Both the position numbers and the translations under genes were made by a program. This document shows, one piece after another, positions 1 through 8,341 of a DNA stretch of 64,000 bases. The notes beneath the pieces are model-generated. The model made no database searches. It was not told the DNA's origin and saw only the letters and a program-made list of their open reading frames with translations. The stretch is taken from contig NZ_BMJV01000003.1 of the NCBI RefSeq assembly GCF_014643635.1, positions 248,001-312,000 of the forward strand. The letters are read 5' to 3'. The DNA comes from Salipiger pallidus (GTDB taxonomy: Bacteria; Pseudomonadota; Alphaproteobacteria; Rhodobacterales; Rhodobacteraceae). The stretch's first letter is position 1; every line of letters begins with the position of its first letter.

Positions 1-32
1 TCATCCGTTCATCCGTTCATCCGTTCATCCGT
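1..32. repeat. 8-bp tandem repeat, four copies
   Basis: Four perfect head-to-tail copies of tcatccgt begin at the first base of the window, so the array may extend further left. It lies directly upstream of the first Pr6Pr-like gene. No ribosome binding site is visible between the array and that gene. Confidence 0.9.
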
Positions 33-47
33 CCGTTGAAAGTCACC

Positions 48-683
48 ATGTCTCCGACTCCCCGTCTCATCGCCCTGCTCGTCGCCCTGCTTGCCGCCAC
101 CTCGGTCGGTGTGCAGCTGTGGCTCGGGCTGAGCCGCCGGCCCCTGCTGGACGAGGCATGGCGCATGGCGCGGTACTTCACCAACCTTACCAACGTGCTG
201 GTGGCGCTGACCTTTCTGCGCATCGCGCTGGGATGGCGACCCTCGGCGTGGTGGAGCGCCGGGCTCACCCTATGGATCGTCATCGTCGGAGTGGTCTACC
301 ACGCGCTGCTGTCGCGCGATCTGTCGGGGCTGCGCTGGTGGACCGATCTTGGCCAGCATAGCGCGGTGCCCGTGGCGGTGGTGCTGTGGTGGCTGGCCTT
401 CGCGCCCAAGCACGGCCTTGGCCCGCGCCACGCGGTGCTGTGGTTGAGCTGGCCGCTGGTCTATGTCGCCTACGTGCTGGTGCGTGGCACGATGGACGGC
501 CGTCACCCGTATTTCTTCGTCGATCCCGGGCGGCTAGGCTGGGACGGTGTGGCGCTCTGGTCGATGGGGCTTGGTGTCGGGTTCTGGCTGGCTGGGCTTG
601 GCGTGGTGCTGCTGGCGCAACGTCTTGGCAGGTCGGCCCCGTCCATGAAACGCGATGATCCTGCAGGCCCCGAGGCCGGTTGA
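48..683 (+). CDS. Pr6Pr-family integral membrane protein (copy 1)
   Basis: This 211-residue hydrophobic protein has about six predicted membrane segments and resembles the Pr6Pr (DUF1624-like, FAR-17a/AIG1-like) membrane proteins of Rhodobacterales; its function is unknown. Diagnostic stretches shared with the next gene are ARYFTNLTN near the N terminus, APKHGL in the middle and HPYFFVDP near residue 165. The ATG at 48 is preferred; an in-frame TTG at 36 would add four residues. The two neighbouring paralogues point to a local duplication. The family call is firm only at the level of a conserved membrane protein. Confidence 0.75.
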   Translation: MSPTPRLIALLVALLAATSVGVQLWLGLSRRPLLDEAWRMARYFTNLTNVLVALTFLRIALGWRPSAWWSAGLTLWIVIVGVVYHALLSRDLSGLRWWTDLGQHSAVPVAVVLWWLAFAPKHGLGPRHAVLWLSWPLVYVAYVLVRGTMDGRHPYFFVDPGRLGWDGVALWSMGLGVGFWLAGLGVVLLAQRLGRSAPSMKRDDPAGPEAG

Positions 684-744
684 ACGCGCAAGCGGCGCAC
701 ACTGGCGCTTGCCGAAACCCGCGACATGGGCAACACATGCGCCC

Positions 745-1344
745 ATGTCAAAGCGTGCCCGTTTGTTTTCCGTCCTGATTGCCTGCGTCGCATGGGCGTC
801 CCTTGTGGCCCAGTTCATCGCGACAGAACAGGAAAGCCTCGCGTTCGCGCCGCTTGGCACCGCGTGGGATCTGGCGCGCTATTTCACCCTCCTGACCAAC
901 CTGCTGGTGGCGCTGAGCTTTGCCGTCATGACGCTGACCGACAGGATGCTCTCGCCGGCGTGGCTGGGCGGGCTGACGCTGTGGATCGGCATCGTGGGGG
1001 GTGTGTACTGGGCGTTGCTGGCGCAATCGCCGAAGGGGCTGGAGGCCTGGGCGAACCAGGGGCTGCATACGGCGGTGCCGCTTCTCACTGTGCTGTTCTG
1101 GATAAAGTGCGCACCCAAGCACGGGCTGCATTTCGGCACGGCCCTGGTGTGGATGCTATGGCCGCTGGCCTATTTCCTTTACGCCATTGCACGGGGGCAG
1201 GTGGACGGGGTGTATCCCTACTTCTTCACCGATCCCGCCAGCGTCGGCTGGGACGGGGTGGCACGCTGGTTCGCGATCCTCTGCGCCGCCTTCGTGGCGG
1301 CGGGCGGGGTGCAGGTGGGGATAGCACGGCTGATCCGGAGCTAG
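745..1344 (+). CDS. Pr6Pr-family integral membrane protein (copy 2)
   Basis: This 199-residue multi-pass membrane protein is a paralogue of the preceding gene. The same landmarks occur in the same order: ARYFTLLTN, APKHGLH and YPYFFTDP. The ATG at 745 gives the same N-terminal layout as copy 1, with a basic MSKRAR start followed by a membrane helix. The earlier in-frame ATG at 655 would overlap copy 1 and add 30 non-hydrophobic residues. The gap to copy 1 is 61 bp, so the pair may be co-transcribed. The function is unknown. Confidence 0.75.
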   Translation: MSKRARLFSVLIACVAWASLVAQFIATEQESLAFAPLGTAWDLARYFTLLTNLLVALSFAVMTLTDRMLSPAWLGGLTLWIGIVGGVYWALLAQSPKGLEAWANQGLHTAVPLLTVLFWIKCAPKHGLHFGTALVWMLWPLAYFLYAIARGQVDGVYPYFFTDPASVGWDGVARWFAILCAAFVAAGGVQVGIARLIRS

Positions 1345-1355
1345 TCGCGCCTGTC

Positions 1356-1392
1356 TGCGATCCTGCGATCCTGCGATCCTGCGATCCTGCGA
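1356..1392. repeat. 8-bp tandem repeat, 4.6 copies
   Basis: Four perfect copies of tgcgatcc plus a partial fifth (tgcga) begin 11 bp after the stop codon of Pr6Pr copy 2. It is the second 8-bp array flanking this gene pair. Confidence 0.9.
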
Positions 1393-1446
1393 AGGGCGGG
1401 GCAGACGCCCACAGCACCCTGATCTCCGGTCGGTTCTGAGCCTGCC

Positions 1447-1776
1447 TCAGGCCAGCCCGTCCTCGTCTAGCAGGTGGCGGCCAGCGCGGTCCTCGACCTC
1501 GATCACCCACAGATCCGGATCGAAGCTGCGCTGTTTGGCGACAGACGCATCGACCTCGCGTTCGTCACCCGAGGCCAACTCGGTCCATTTGCGCTCGCCG
1601 GACATGAGGTCGAAGCCGCGGGTGAAGGCCACTGCACGGCCATCGAGCGTGGCAAGCTTCACAAGCACCGCGCCCGCGTGATCGTCGCCGTGGGCGACCA
1701 CGTAGGCGGGGATATTGGCAAAGCCCAGCCGCGCAAGATAGGCATCGACCCAGAACCGCGTCGTCAGGCGCGCCAT
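1447..1776 (-). CDS. DUF1491 family protein
   Basis: This 109-residue soluble protein begins MARLTTRFWVDAYLARL, which is typical of the DUF1491 family found next to era in Rhodobacteraceae. The ATG at 1776 lies 4 bp after the era stop codon, so the two are almost certainly co-transcribed. No enzymatic motif is visible and the function is unknown. The recO gene that often follows in relatives is absent here; the opposite-strand Pr6Pr genes occupy that side instead. Confidence 0.85.
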   Translation of the reverse strand: MARLTTRFWVDAYLARLGFANIPAYVVAHGDDHAGAVLVKLATLDGRAVAFTRGFDLMSGERKWTELASGDEREVDASVAKQRSFDPDLWVIEVEDRAGRHLLDEDGLA

Positions 1777-1780
1777 ACAG

Positions 1781-2686
1781 TCAGTTGCCGTCCTTGAAAT
1801 CGAGGCCCATCTCGGAATAGCGCTCGGCCTCTTCAAGCCAGTTCTCGCGCACCTTCACCTGCAGGAACAGGTGCACCCGGCGGCCGAGGAATTCCTCGAG
1901 CTCGGCGCGGGCGGCCTGGCCGATGGCCTTGACCGTCTCGCCCTTGTGGCCCAGCACGATGCCCTTGTGGCCGTCGCGCACCACGTAAACCACCTGGTCG
2001 ATGCGGGCGGAGCCGTCGTCTCGTTCCTGCCAGTGTTCGGTTTCCACGGTCAGCTGGTAGGGCAGTTCCTGATGCAGGCGCAGGGTCAGCTTTTCGCGGG
2101 TCATCTCGGCGGCGATCATGCGCATGGGCAGGTCGGCGATCTGGTCCTCGGGGTAGAGCCACGGGCTTTCGGGGACTTCACCCGCCAGCCACTTGCGCAG
2201 ATCCTCGACCCCGTGGCCACGCTCGGCCGAGATCAGGAAGGTCTGGGCAAAGTCGTAGCGGTCGTTGAGATCCTTGGTCAGCGCCAGAAGGGCAGGGGCC
2301 TCGACCCGGTCGATCTTGTTGATGGCCAGCGCGACGCGGCGACCTTTCGGCAGATCGGCAAGACCTTCGAGGATGCTTTCCACGCCTTCGGTCACGCCCC
2401 GGTGCGCCTCAATCAGCAGCACGATGATGTCGGCATCCGACGCCCCGCCCCAGGCAGCGGCGACCATGGCGCGGTCAAGCCGGCGGCGCGGTTTGAAGAG
2501 GCCCGGCGTGTCGACGAAGACAAGCTGGCTGTCGCCTTCCATCGCCACGCCGCGAATGCGGGTGCGGGTGGTCTGCACCTTGTGGGTGACGATCGACACC
2601 TTCGCCCCCACCATGCGGTTGGTGAGGGTGGATTTGCCCGCGTTGGGCTCTCCGATGAGGGCGACGAATCCGGCGCGAGTGGTCAT
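1781..2686 (-). CDS. era: GTPase Era
   Basis: Era is an essential GTPase that binds the 3' end of 16S rRNA and helps 30S subunit assembly. The 301 residues show the G1 loop GEPNAGKST at 12-20, G3 DTPG at 59-62, G4 NKID near 120, and a C-terminal KH domain with the GxxG loop in GIVLGHKGET. The length is normal. The ATG at 2686 places the first strand (GFVALIG) correctly; the upstream in-frame ATG at 2746 would add residues not seen in the family. In related genomes era usually follows rnc directly. Here a DMT transporter gene and an opposite-strand gene separate them. Confidence 0.97.
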   Translation of the reverse strand: MTTRAGFVALIGEPNAGKSTLTNRMVGAKVSIVTHKVQTTRTRIRGVAMEGDSQLVFVDTPGLFKPRRRLDRAMVAAAWGGASDADIIVLLIEAHRGVTEGVESILEGLADLPKGRRVALAINKIDRVEAPALLALTKDLNDRYDFAQTFLISAERGHGVEDLRKWLAGEVPESPWLYPEDQIADLPMRMIAAEMTREKLTLRLHQELPYQLTVETEHWQERDDGSARIDQVVYVVRDGHKGIVLGHKGETVKAIGQAARAELEEFLGRRVHLFLQVKVRENWLEEAERYSEMGLDFKDGN

Positions 2687-2820
2687 TGGGCTGTCCGTTA
2701 CGATGTGATCCGCAGACACATAGCGATTAATTGACCCAAGCGCCATAGAGCGACGCTTGGAGATCGGTGTCGAGGCGACTATATTCGTCTCTTCGCAACC
2801 TCAGCCCGCCGGGTCCCGCC

Positions 2821-3093
2821 ATGAAACCGCTTCTCGCTGCCCTCTTCACCCTTGCTGCCACCGCTGCCAGCGCCCAGTCGCTCTATGTGCCGGTGATCCA
2901 CGTGCTTCAGGGGGATGGCAGCTACAAGGAGCAGCCGCTCAAGGGCGCGGAGGCGGGCCTCCCGTTGTCCGACTGCAAGCAGCGGGCCGAGGACTGGCGC
3001 GGCAAGAACGGCGCCGCCATCACGCTGGCAGAGGAAACCTCGGGGTCTGGTGGGCGCTATGGCACCATCAGCGTCACCTGCGAGCTGCGCTGA
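2821..3093 (+). CDS. small secreted hypothetical protein
   Basis: A 90-residue protein with a clear Sec signal peptide (MKPLLAALFTLAATAASAQS, predicted cut after ASA) and a mature part of about 70 residues with two cysteines, one near the middle (SDCKQ) and one near the end (TCELR). These could form a disulfide in the periplasm. It lies alone on the + strand between era and the transporter gene, converging on the latter with a 6-bp gap. No family was recognised. Confidence 0.7.
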   Translation: MKPLLAALFTLAATAASAQSLYVPVIHVLQGDGSYKEQPLKGAEAGLPLSDCKQRAEDWRGKNGAAITLAEETSGSGGRYGTISVTCELR

Positions 3094-3099
3094 GAACCG

Positions 3100-3981
3100 C
3101 TAGGCCGCGCGGGCGCTCCCGCTGCGCACGAGGGTGAAGACCCCGGTGGCCACGATCAGCGTGCCGCCTGCGAGGGTCCACAGGTCCGGTCGTTCCTCGA
3201 AGAACAGGTAGGCGAAGGTCAGCGCCACCAGCAGCCGCGAATAGCGGAAGGGCGCGACAACCGATACCTCTCCGGTGCGCATCGCGCGGGTCAGAGCGGT
3301 GTAGGCGGTGACGCCGACCACCCCGGTCAGCAGCAGCCGTCCCAGCTCCCAGGCCTGTGGCAGGCGGGGGGCGGCAGGCTCGAAGGGCAGCATGATGAGG
3401 CCCGCAACGATGATCACCGCAAAGCCCAGCACCCCGAGCTGGTTGGCCGACACCGCCGGCGGGCTGGCGCGGGTGTAGAGATCGCGCATGGCAAATCCGA
3501 TCATCCCGGCGATCGCCAGCAGCGCATCGGCGCGGAAGGCGTCAGGGGTGGGGCGCACGATCATCAGCACCCCGGCAAAGCCCACTGCCATGGCGATCCA
3601 GCGCGCTGGCCCCACCTTTTCGTGCAGCAATAGCGCCGCGCCCGCCGTCACCACGAGAGGTGCCGCCTGCAGGATCGACGAGGTGATCGACAGGGGCGTG
3701 TAGGCCAGCGACAGCGCGAAGAAGAGTCGCCCCATGATCTCGAACCCGGTGCGGATCATCAGGGATGGTTGCAGGATCGCCGGGTGCAGCACCGGCTCAC
3801 CTGCGCGCAGGGTCAGAAGAGTGTAGAGCGCCGTGCCCGTTACGCCGAAGATCAGCGTGGCGATGCCGGGCGGAAACCCCGGCGTCACGGATTTGAACAG
3901 CGCGTCCTCGACCGCGAACAGTGTCATGGCGATGACCATGAACAACGCGCCGCGCGCGTTGTCCGAAACCGCCCTAGCCAT
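3100..3981 (-). CDS. EamA/DMT-family transporter
   Basis: A 293-residue protein with about ten hydrophobic helices in two EamA repeats, the architecture of drug/metabolite transporters of the inner membrane. The substrate is not determinable. Its ATG at 3981 overlaps the rnc stop by 8 bp (atggctag), so it is translated from the lepB-rnc message. A longer reading frame from 4131 would overlap rnc deeply and is rejected. Finding a transporter here, between rnc and era, is unlike the usual order. Confidence 0.85.
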   Translation of the reverse strand: MARAVSDNARGALFMVIAMTLFAVEDALFKSVTPGFPPGIATLIFGVTGTALYTLLTLRAGEPVLHPAILQPSLMIRTGFEIMGRLFFALSLAYTPLSITSSILQAAPLVVTAGAALLLHEKVGPARWIAMAVGFAGVLMIVRPTPDAFRADALLAIAGMIGFAMRDLYTRASPPAVSANQLGVLGFAVIIVAGLIMLPFEPAAPRLPQAWELGRLLLTGVVGVTAYTALTRAMRTGEVSVVAPFRYSRLLVALTFAYLFFEERPDLWTLAGGTLIVATGVFTLVRSGSARAA

Positions 3982-4657
3982 GAGAGACCTTGTCCAGCAG
4001 CGCGGCGGCGGCCTGCTGTTCGGCACGGCGCTTGGCGCCGGCGGTGGCCTGCGCGCTTTCGCCGTTGGCAAGCCGCGCCTCGATGGTGAAGACCGGCGCG
4101 TGGTCGGGGCCGCTGCGCGACACCTCAACATAGGCGGGCGGGGTCATGCCGCGTGCCTGCGCCCATTCCTGCAGCGAGGTCTTGGGATCGCGCGCGTCTT
4201 CGTCGACGCGGGCAACCCGGTCGCCCCAGAGCCGCAGGATCATCTCGCGCGCAACCTCGAACCCGGCGTCGAGGTAGACGGCGGCGATCACCGCCTCCAT
4301 TGCATCCCCAAGCAGCGCCATCTTGCGGCGGCCGCCCGACATCATCTCGGACCGGCCCAGTTTCAGCGCGGCACCGATGTCGATCTCGGCGGCGACGTCG
4401 GCGCAGGCTTCCTTGCGCACCAGCGCGTTGAAGCGCGGGGCAAGCTGGCCTTCGGAGGCGGCCCGGTCACCGGCCAGAAGCGCCTCGGACATGACGAGGC
4501 CAAGCACCCGGTCCCCGAGGAATTCGAGCCGCTGGTTGTCCTCGCGCCCGGGCGAGGACATGGAGCTGTGGGTCAGTGCCCGGCGTAGCAGGTCCACCTG
4601 CTCGAACCGGTGCCCGAGGCGATCCTCGAGCGCAGCTATCTCGGCAGACCGTTTCAT
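3974..4657 (-). CDS. rnc: ribonuclease III
   Basis: The 227-residue double-strand-specific endoribonuclease processes rRNA precursors and some mRNAs. The catalytic signature [14 protein letters not shown] is present at about residues 40-53, with the second acidic cluster around [13 protein letters not shown] double-stranded RNA-binding domain fills the last 70 residues ([10 protein letters not shown] through [10 protein letters not shown]). The ATG overlaps the lepB stop as ATGA, indicating coupled translation in a lepB-rnc-DMT operon. Confidence 0.97.
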   Translation of the reverse strand: MKRSAEIAALEDRLGHRFEQVDLLRRALTHSSMSSPGREDNQRLEFLGDRVLGLVMSEALLAGDRAASEGQLAPRFNALVRKEACADVAAEIDIGAALKLGRSEMMSGGRRKMALLGDAMEAVIAAVYLDAGFEVAREMILRLWGDRVARVDEDARDPKTSLQEWAQARGMTPPAYVEVSRSGPDHAPVFTIEARLANGESAQATAGAKRRAEQQAAAALLDKVSHG

Positions 4658-5487
4658 TGCAGGCGGTGGAAGAAGCGGTCGCCCCGCCAGGTCCAGAAGT
4701 ACAGCATGGAGTTGCCCGCGGACGAGAACACGACGCGGCGCGCACGGCCGATGAGGTTCTCGAACGGCACGAAGCCGACACCGCCCGCGGCGTTGGGCAC
4801 GCGGCTGTCGGATGAGTTGTCGCGGTTGTCGCCCATCATGAAATAGTGACCCTCGGGCACGGTGTAGACGCGGGTATTGTCCGAGTTCTGCATCGCGATG
4901 TTGAGGATGTCGTGGCTGTGGCCGCCAGGCAGGGTTTCGGTGAACCGCTCTTTTTCACAGACGCCGCCGGTGCCCACCGGGCCGTTGGCGCAGCGCGGGC
5001 GCAGCTGTTGCGGGCCCTGCGGCTGTGCCGTTTCGGTGAAGGTGCCTGCAGGTTCGATGCCGACCGGTTCATCGTTGATGTAGAGCCGGCCTTCCATCAC
5101 CTGGATGCGGTCGCCGGGCAGGCCGATGACGCGCTTGATGAAATCGGTGCCGTGGACCGGGTGACGGAACACCGCGATGTCGCCACGCTCGGGCTCCGAT
5201 CCGAAGATGCGGTCGTTGTCGTCGCCGAGCCAGCCGCAGATGTCCTGCGCGTCGATGTCGATGCCGATCTGCGGCAGGCGGATCGACGGGCAGGAGGCAT
5301 AGGAATAGCCGTATGCCATCTTGTTGACGAAGAGGAAGTCGCCGATCAGCAGCGTGTCCTTCATCGAGCCCGAGGGAATCCAGAACGGCTGGAAGAACAG
5401 CGTGCGGAAAACGCCCGCGATGACCAGCGCCCAGACCACCGTCTTGACGGTCTCGAGAATGCCGCCCTTTTCCTTTTCCTTCGCCAT
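4654..5487 (-). CDS. lepB: signal peptidase I
   Basis: This inner-membrane protease removes Sec signal peptides from exported proteins. The 277 residues show an N-terminal membrane helix ([15 protein letters not shown]), the nucleophile region IPSGSM near residue 41, the general-base lysine in [12 protein letters not shown], and [11 protein letters not shown] near the C terminus. An insertion between those blocks carries CPSIR and a cysteine-containing segment ([13 protein letters not shown]). The ATG at 5487 is followed by a lysine-rich cytosolic start (MAKEKEKGG). It heads the operon with rnc. Confidence 0.96.
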   Translation of the reverse strand: MAKEKEKGGILETVKTVVWALVIAGVFRTLFFQPFWIPSGSMKDTLLIGDFLFVNKMAYGYSYASCPSIRLPQIGIDIDAQDICGWLGDDNDRIFGSEPERGDIAVFRHPVHGTDFIKRVIGLPGDRIQVMEGRLYINDEPVGIEPAGTFTETAQPQGPQQLRPRCANGPVGTGGVCEKERFTETLPGGHSHDILNIAMQNSDNTRVYTVPEGHYFMMGDNRDNSSDSRVPNAAGGVGFVPFENLIGRARRVVFSSAGNSMLYFWTWRGDRFFHRLQ

Positions 5488-5737
5488 CTGTCCTGCCTCA
5501 TGCCACTAACCCGCGTTTCATGGGCGGGGGGCCCCAAAGTGTCAAGGTGCAGGGCATCGCGAGGCCGTGTGCCGCAGCGCCCCGGAGTGTGGTGCGCCAT
5601 GGGCCCCGCCGCCGCTGTCCAGTGCCACGGGGCTGTTGCCGGGGTCATGAGGCGGCTCCTCGGTGAAACCTCCGGAGATGGCCCGGGATAGGGTCAGTGC
5701 CTGGAGAGGGGCTTAACAAGGGAACGAGCACTCGGCC

Positions 5738-6502
5738 TCAGGCGGAGGCGATCATCACCTCGGTGCCCCAGTCACGGCATTTTCCGGCGAGCTCCGGAGG
5801 GAGGGGCGCATCGGTGACGAACGTGTCGAAATCGTACAGGCAGGCGATGCGGGCCGGGGCGTTGCGCGTCAGCTTCGATCCGTCTGCCAGTAGCACCCGC
5901 CGCCGCGCCTGCCTAAGAATGACCTGCGCCAGCCCCACCTCGGACATGTCGAAATCCATGAGATCCCCCGACGGATCCAGCGCCGAACACCCCATCAGCG
6001 CCATGTCGAAGCGGAACTGCCGCGCGGTGTGGGCCGCGTGCAGGCCCAGAAGGCCGCCGTCGCTGCGCCGAAGCGTGCCGCCGGTCAGCACCACGGTACA
6101 GTCACTGTTGGCCGACAGGATGCCCGCAACATGGGTGTTGTTGGTCACCACCAAAAGGTTGCGATGGTGCAGGATCTGCCGCGCCAGCGCCTCGGCGGTG
6201 GTGCCAAGCCCGATGAAGAGGGCGCAGTCGTCGGGGATCATCCCGGCGCAGGCGCGCGCCATGGCGGCCTTGGCTGACGCGTTCAGCGTGCGCCGTTCCG
6301 CATGGGCGATGTTGATCGTTCCCGAGGGCAGCACCGCGCCGCCATGCACCCGGTCAAGCTGCCCGGCTTCGGAAAGCTCGGACAGGTCGCGGCGGATGGT
6401 CTGTAGGGTCACGCCGAAGCGCGCGGCAAGGTCGTCGACCCCGACCTTGCCATCACGGCGGGCAATCTCGAGGATTTCAAGCTGGCGAAAGGATTGTGAC
6501 AT
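5738..6502 (-). CDS. glpR: DeoR-family transcriptional regulator, likely glycerol-3-phosphate repressor
   Basis: A 254-residue DeoR-family repressor. It has an N-terminal winged helix-turn-helix (DDLAARFGVTLQTIRRDLSE, about 19-38) and a C-terminal sugar-phosphate sensor domain with the FIGLGTT nucleotide/phosphate loop and DGSKLTR. It is divergently placed from glpD-glpK, so by context it probably represses glycerol use and responds to glycerol-3-phosphate. The ATG at 6502 is chosen because homologues start just ahead of the helix-turn-helix. The much longer frame from 7117 runs antisense into glpD and is an artefact. Confidence 0.9.
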   Translation of the reverse strand: MSQSFRQLEILEIARRDGKVGVDDLAARFGVTLQTIRRDLSELSEAGQLDRVHGGAVLPSGTINIAHAERRTLNASAKAAMARACAGMIPDDCALFIGLGTTAEALARQILHHRNLLVVTNNTHVAGILSANSDCTVVLTGGTLRRSDGGLLGLHAAHTARQFRFDMALMGCSALDPSGDLMDFDMSEVGLAQVILRQARRRVLLADGSKLTRNAPARIACLYDFDTFVTDAPLPPELAGKCRDWGTEVMIASA

Positions 6503-6507
6503 GGCTG

Positions 6508-6552
6508 TTCGCTTTTTTTCGCCGTTATCGTTCCGGCTTATGGAACAATCAA
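6508..6552 (-). promoter_or_regulatory. glpR promoter and candidate GlpR operator
   Basis: On the minus strand TTGATT (6552-6547) and GATAAC (6529-6524) are separated by exactly 17 bp, a plausible sigma-70 promoter for glpR. The spacer is itself an inverted repeat, gttcc-N7-ggaac (6530-6546). Downstream, tcg steps occur at 6509, 6519 and 6528 (ttcgc, ttcgc, tcgtt), the roughly 10-bp spacing seen in DeoR-type operators. Binding by GlpR is an inference. Confidence 0.4.
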
Positions 6553-6712
6553 TATTCCCCACGAGTTGACAGAGTGTTACCCGCGCCACGCCACAATCAT
6601 CCACAGCAGGCGCCAATGCGAAAGAATTCGAAGGTAATTCGGTTGCGGCCCGCGCCTTCGATGCGGCATACCGCTGGTGGTGCCGGTAGAAATAGTGGGA
6701 AACGTGAACGTC

Positions 6713-8302
6713 ATGCAGGACCAAGCTCCAACCGACCTTTTCATCATCGGCGGAGGGATCAATGGCTGCGGTATTGCCCGTGACGCTGCGGGTCGTGGAT
6801 ACTCGGTCCGGCTCGCCGAGATGAACGATCTGGCCTCGGCCACCTCCTCGTCCTCGACCAAGCTTTTTCACGGTGGCCTGCGCTATCTCGAGTATTTCGA
6901 ATTCCGCCTCGTGAAGGAGGCGCTGGTCGAACGCGAGGTGCTGCTCAAGGCGATGCCGCATATCGCTTGGCCCATGCGCTTCGTGCTGCCCTACCACCCT
7001 TCCATGCGTTTCGACAGCGAAACGCCCACCTCGAAACTGCTGAGCACGGTGATGCCTTGGATGAAGGGCCGGCGCCCCGCGTGGCTGATCCGGCTGGGCC
7101 TGTTCCTTTACGATCACCTCGGCGGGCGGAAGATCCTGCCCGGCACGGAATCCCTGTCGCTAAAGGGCAGCCCCGAGGGCGCGCCGCTGGATGACCGGTT
7201 CGAGACCGCTTACGAATATTCCGACTGCTGGGTGCAGGACAGCCGCCTCGTGGTGCTCAATGCCCGCGACGCGCAGGCGCGCGGGGCAAAGATCATGACC
7301 CGCACGAAGGTTACTTCGGCCCGCCGCGAGGACGGGCTCTGGGTGGTCGAGACAGAGAACACCGAAACCGGCGCAACCACGACCCACCGCGCCCGTATGC
7401 TGGTAAACGCCGGTGGCCCTTGGGTCGGGCAGATCATCCACGACAAGGTGCATCTGAATGTGCGCGAAGGCGTGCGACTGGTGCGCGGCTCGCATATCGT
7501 GACCCGCAAGCTATACGATCACGACAAGTGCTATTTCTTCCAAGGGACCGATGGGCGCATCATCTTCGCCATCCCCTACGAAGAGGATTTCACCCTGATC
7601 GGCACCACCGATGCCGAACATCACGACCCCGACAAACGTCCCGAGTGCACTCCCGAGGAACAACAGTACCTCATTGATTTTGCCAATAGCTACTTCAAGC
7701 AGGACATCTCGACCGAGGACGTGGTCTGGACCTATTCCGGCGTGCGCCCGCTTTATGACGACGGCGCCAGCAGCGCCACGGCGGCGACCCGCGATTACAC
7801 GCTGAAGGTCGAAGGATCAGGCGGTGCGCCCATGCTCAATGTCTTTGGCGGCAAGATCACCACCTACCGTCGCCTTGCGGAAAGCGCGCTGGCCCGGATC
7901 GGCGAGGCGATGGGCAAGGATCGCGAGGCATGGACCGCTGGCGTCGCCCTGCCGGGCGGTGATTTCCAGGTCAACGGTGCTGAACGGCTCGCTTTCGATC
8001 TGCGCAAGGATTACCCCTATCTCAACGAACGCTGGTCCCGGCGCCTCGTCCGGCTGTACGGCTCCGAAGCGCCCGAGGTGCTGCGCCGCTCGCCGCGCCG
8101 CCGTCTGCTGGGCCGTGATTTCGGGCAGGATCTGACCGAGGCCGAGGTCGACTGGCTGATGGAGCGTGAATACGCCCGCACCGCGCAGGACGTGCTCTGG
8201 CGTCGGACCAAGCTGGGCCTGCATTTCGACGACGCACAGGTCGCCGCGCTCGAGGATTACATCAGCGCGAAGCGCGCGGGGGGCGCATGCGCCACCGCCT
8301 GA
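6713..8302 (+). CDS. glpD: aerobic glycerol-3-phosphate dehydrogenase
   Basis: This FAD enzyme is peripheral to the inner membrane, oxidises sn-glycerol-3-phosphate to dihydroxyacetone phosphate, and passes electrons to quinone. The FAD Rossmann motif GGGINGCGIARDAAGRG is at about residues 13-29, followed by SSSSTKLFHGGLRYLE, a hallmark of the family. The later landmarks GTTDAEH and NVFGGKITTYRRLAE are also present. Length from the ATG at 6713 is 529, close to normal. An alternative GTG at 6704 sits 3 nt after GGGA. glpK follows after 39 bp, so both form one operon opposite glpR. Confidence 0.96.
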   Translation: MQDQAPTDLFIIGGGINGCGIARDAAGRGYSVRLAEMNDLASATSSSSTKLFHGGLRYLEYFEFRLVKEALVEREVLLKAMPHIAWPMRFVLPYHPSMRFDSETPTSKLLSTVMPWMKGRRPAWLIRLGLFLYDHLGGRKILPGTESLSLKGSPEGAPLDDRFETAYEYSDCWVQDSRLVVLNARDAQARGAKIMTRTKVTSARREDGLWVVETENTETGATTTHRARMLVNAGGPWVGQIIHDKVHLNVREGVRLVRGSHIVTRKLYDHDKCYFFQGTDGRIIFAIPYEEDFTLIGTTDAEHHDPDKRPECTPEEQQYLIDFANSYFKQDISTEDVVWTYSGVRPLYDDGASSATAATRDYTLKVEGSGGAPMLNVFGGKITTYRRLAESALARIGEAMGKDREAWTAGVALPGGDFQVNGAERLAFDLRKDYPYLNERWSRRLVRLYGSEAPEVLRRSPRRRLLGRDFGQDLTEAEVDWLMEREYARTAQDVLWRRTKLGLHFDDAQVAALEDYISAKRAGGACATA

Positions 8303-8341
8303 GCGCGGCACCATCCGCAAGACCGAAGAGGGGGGAGACAC

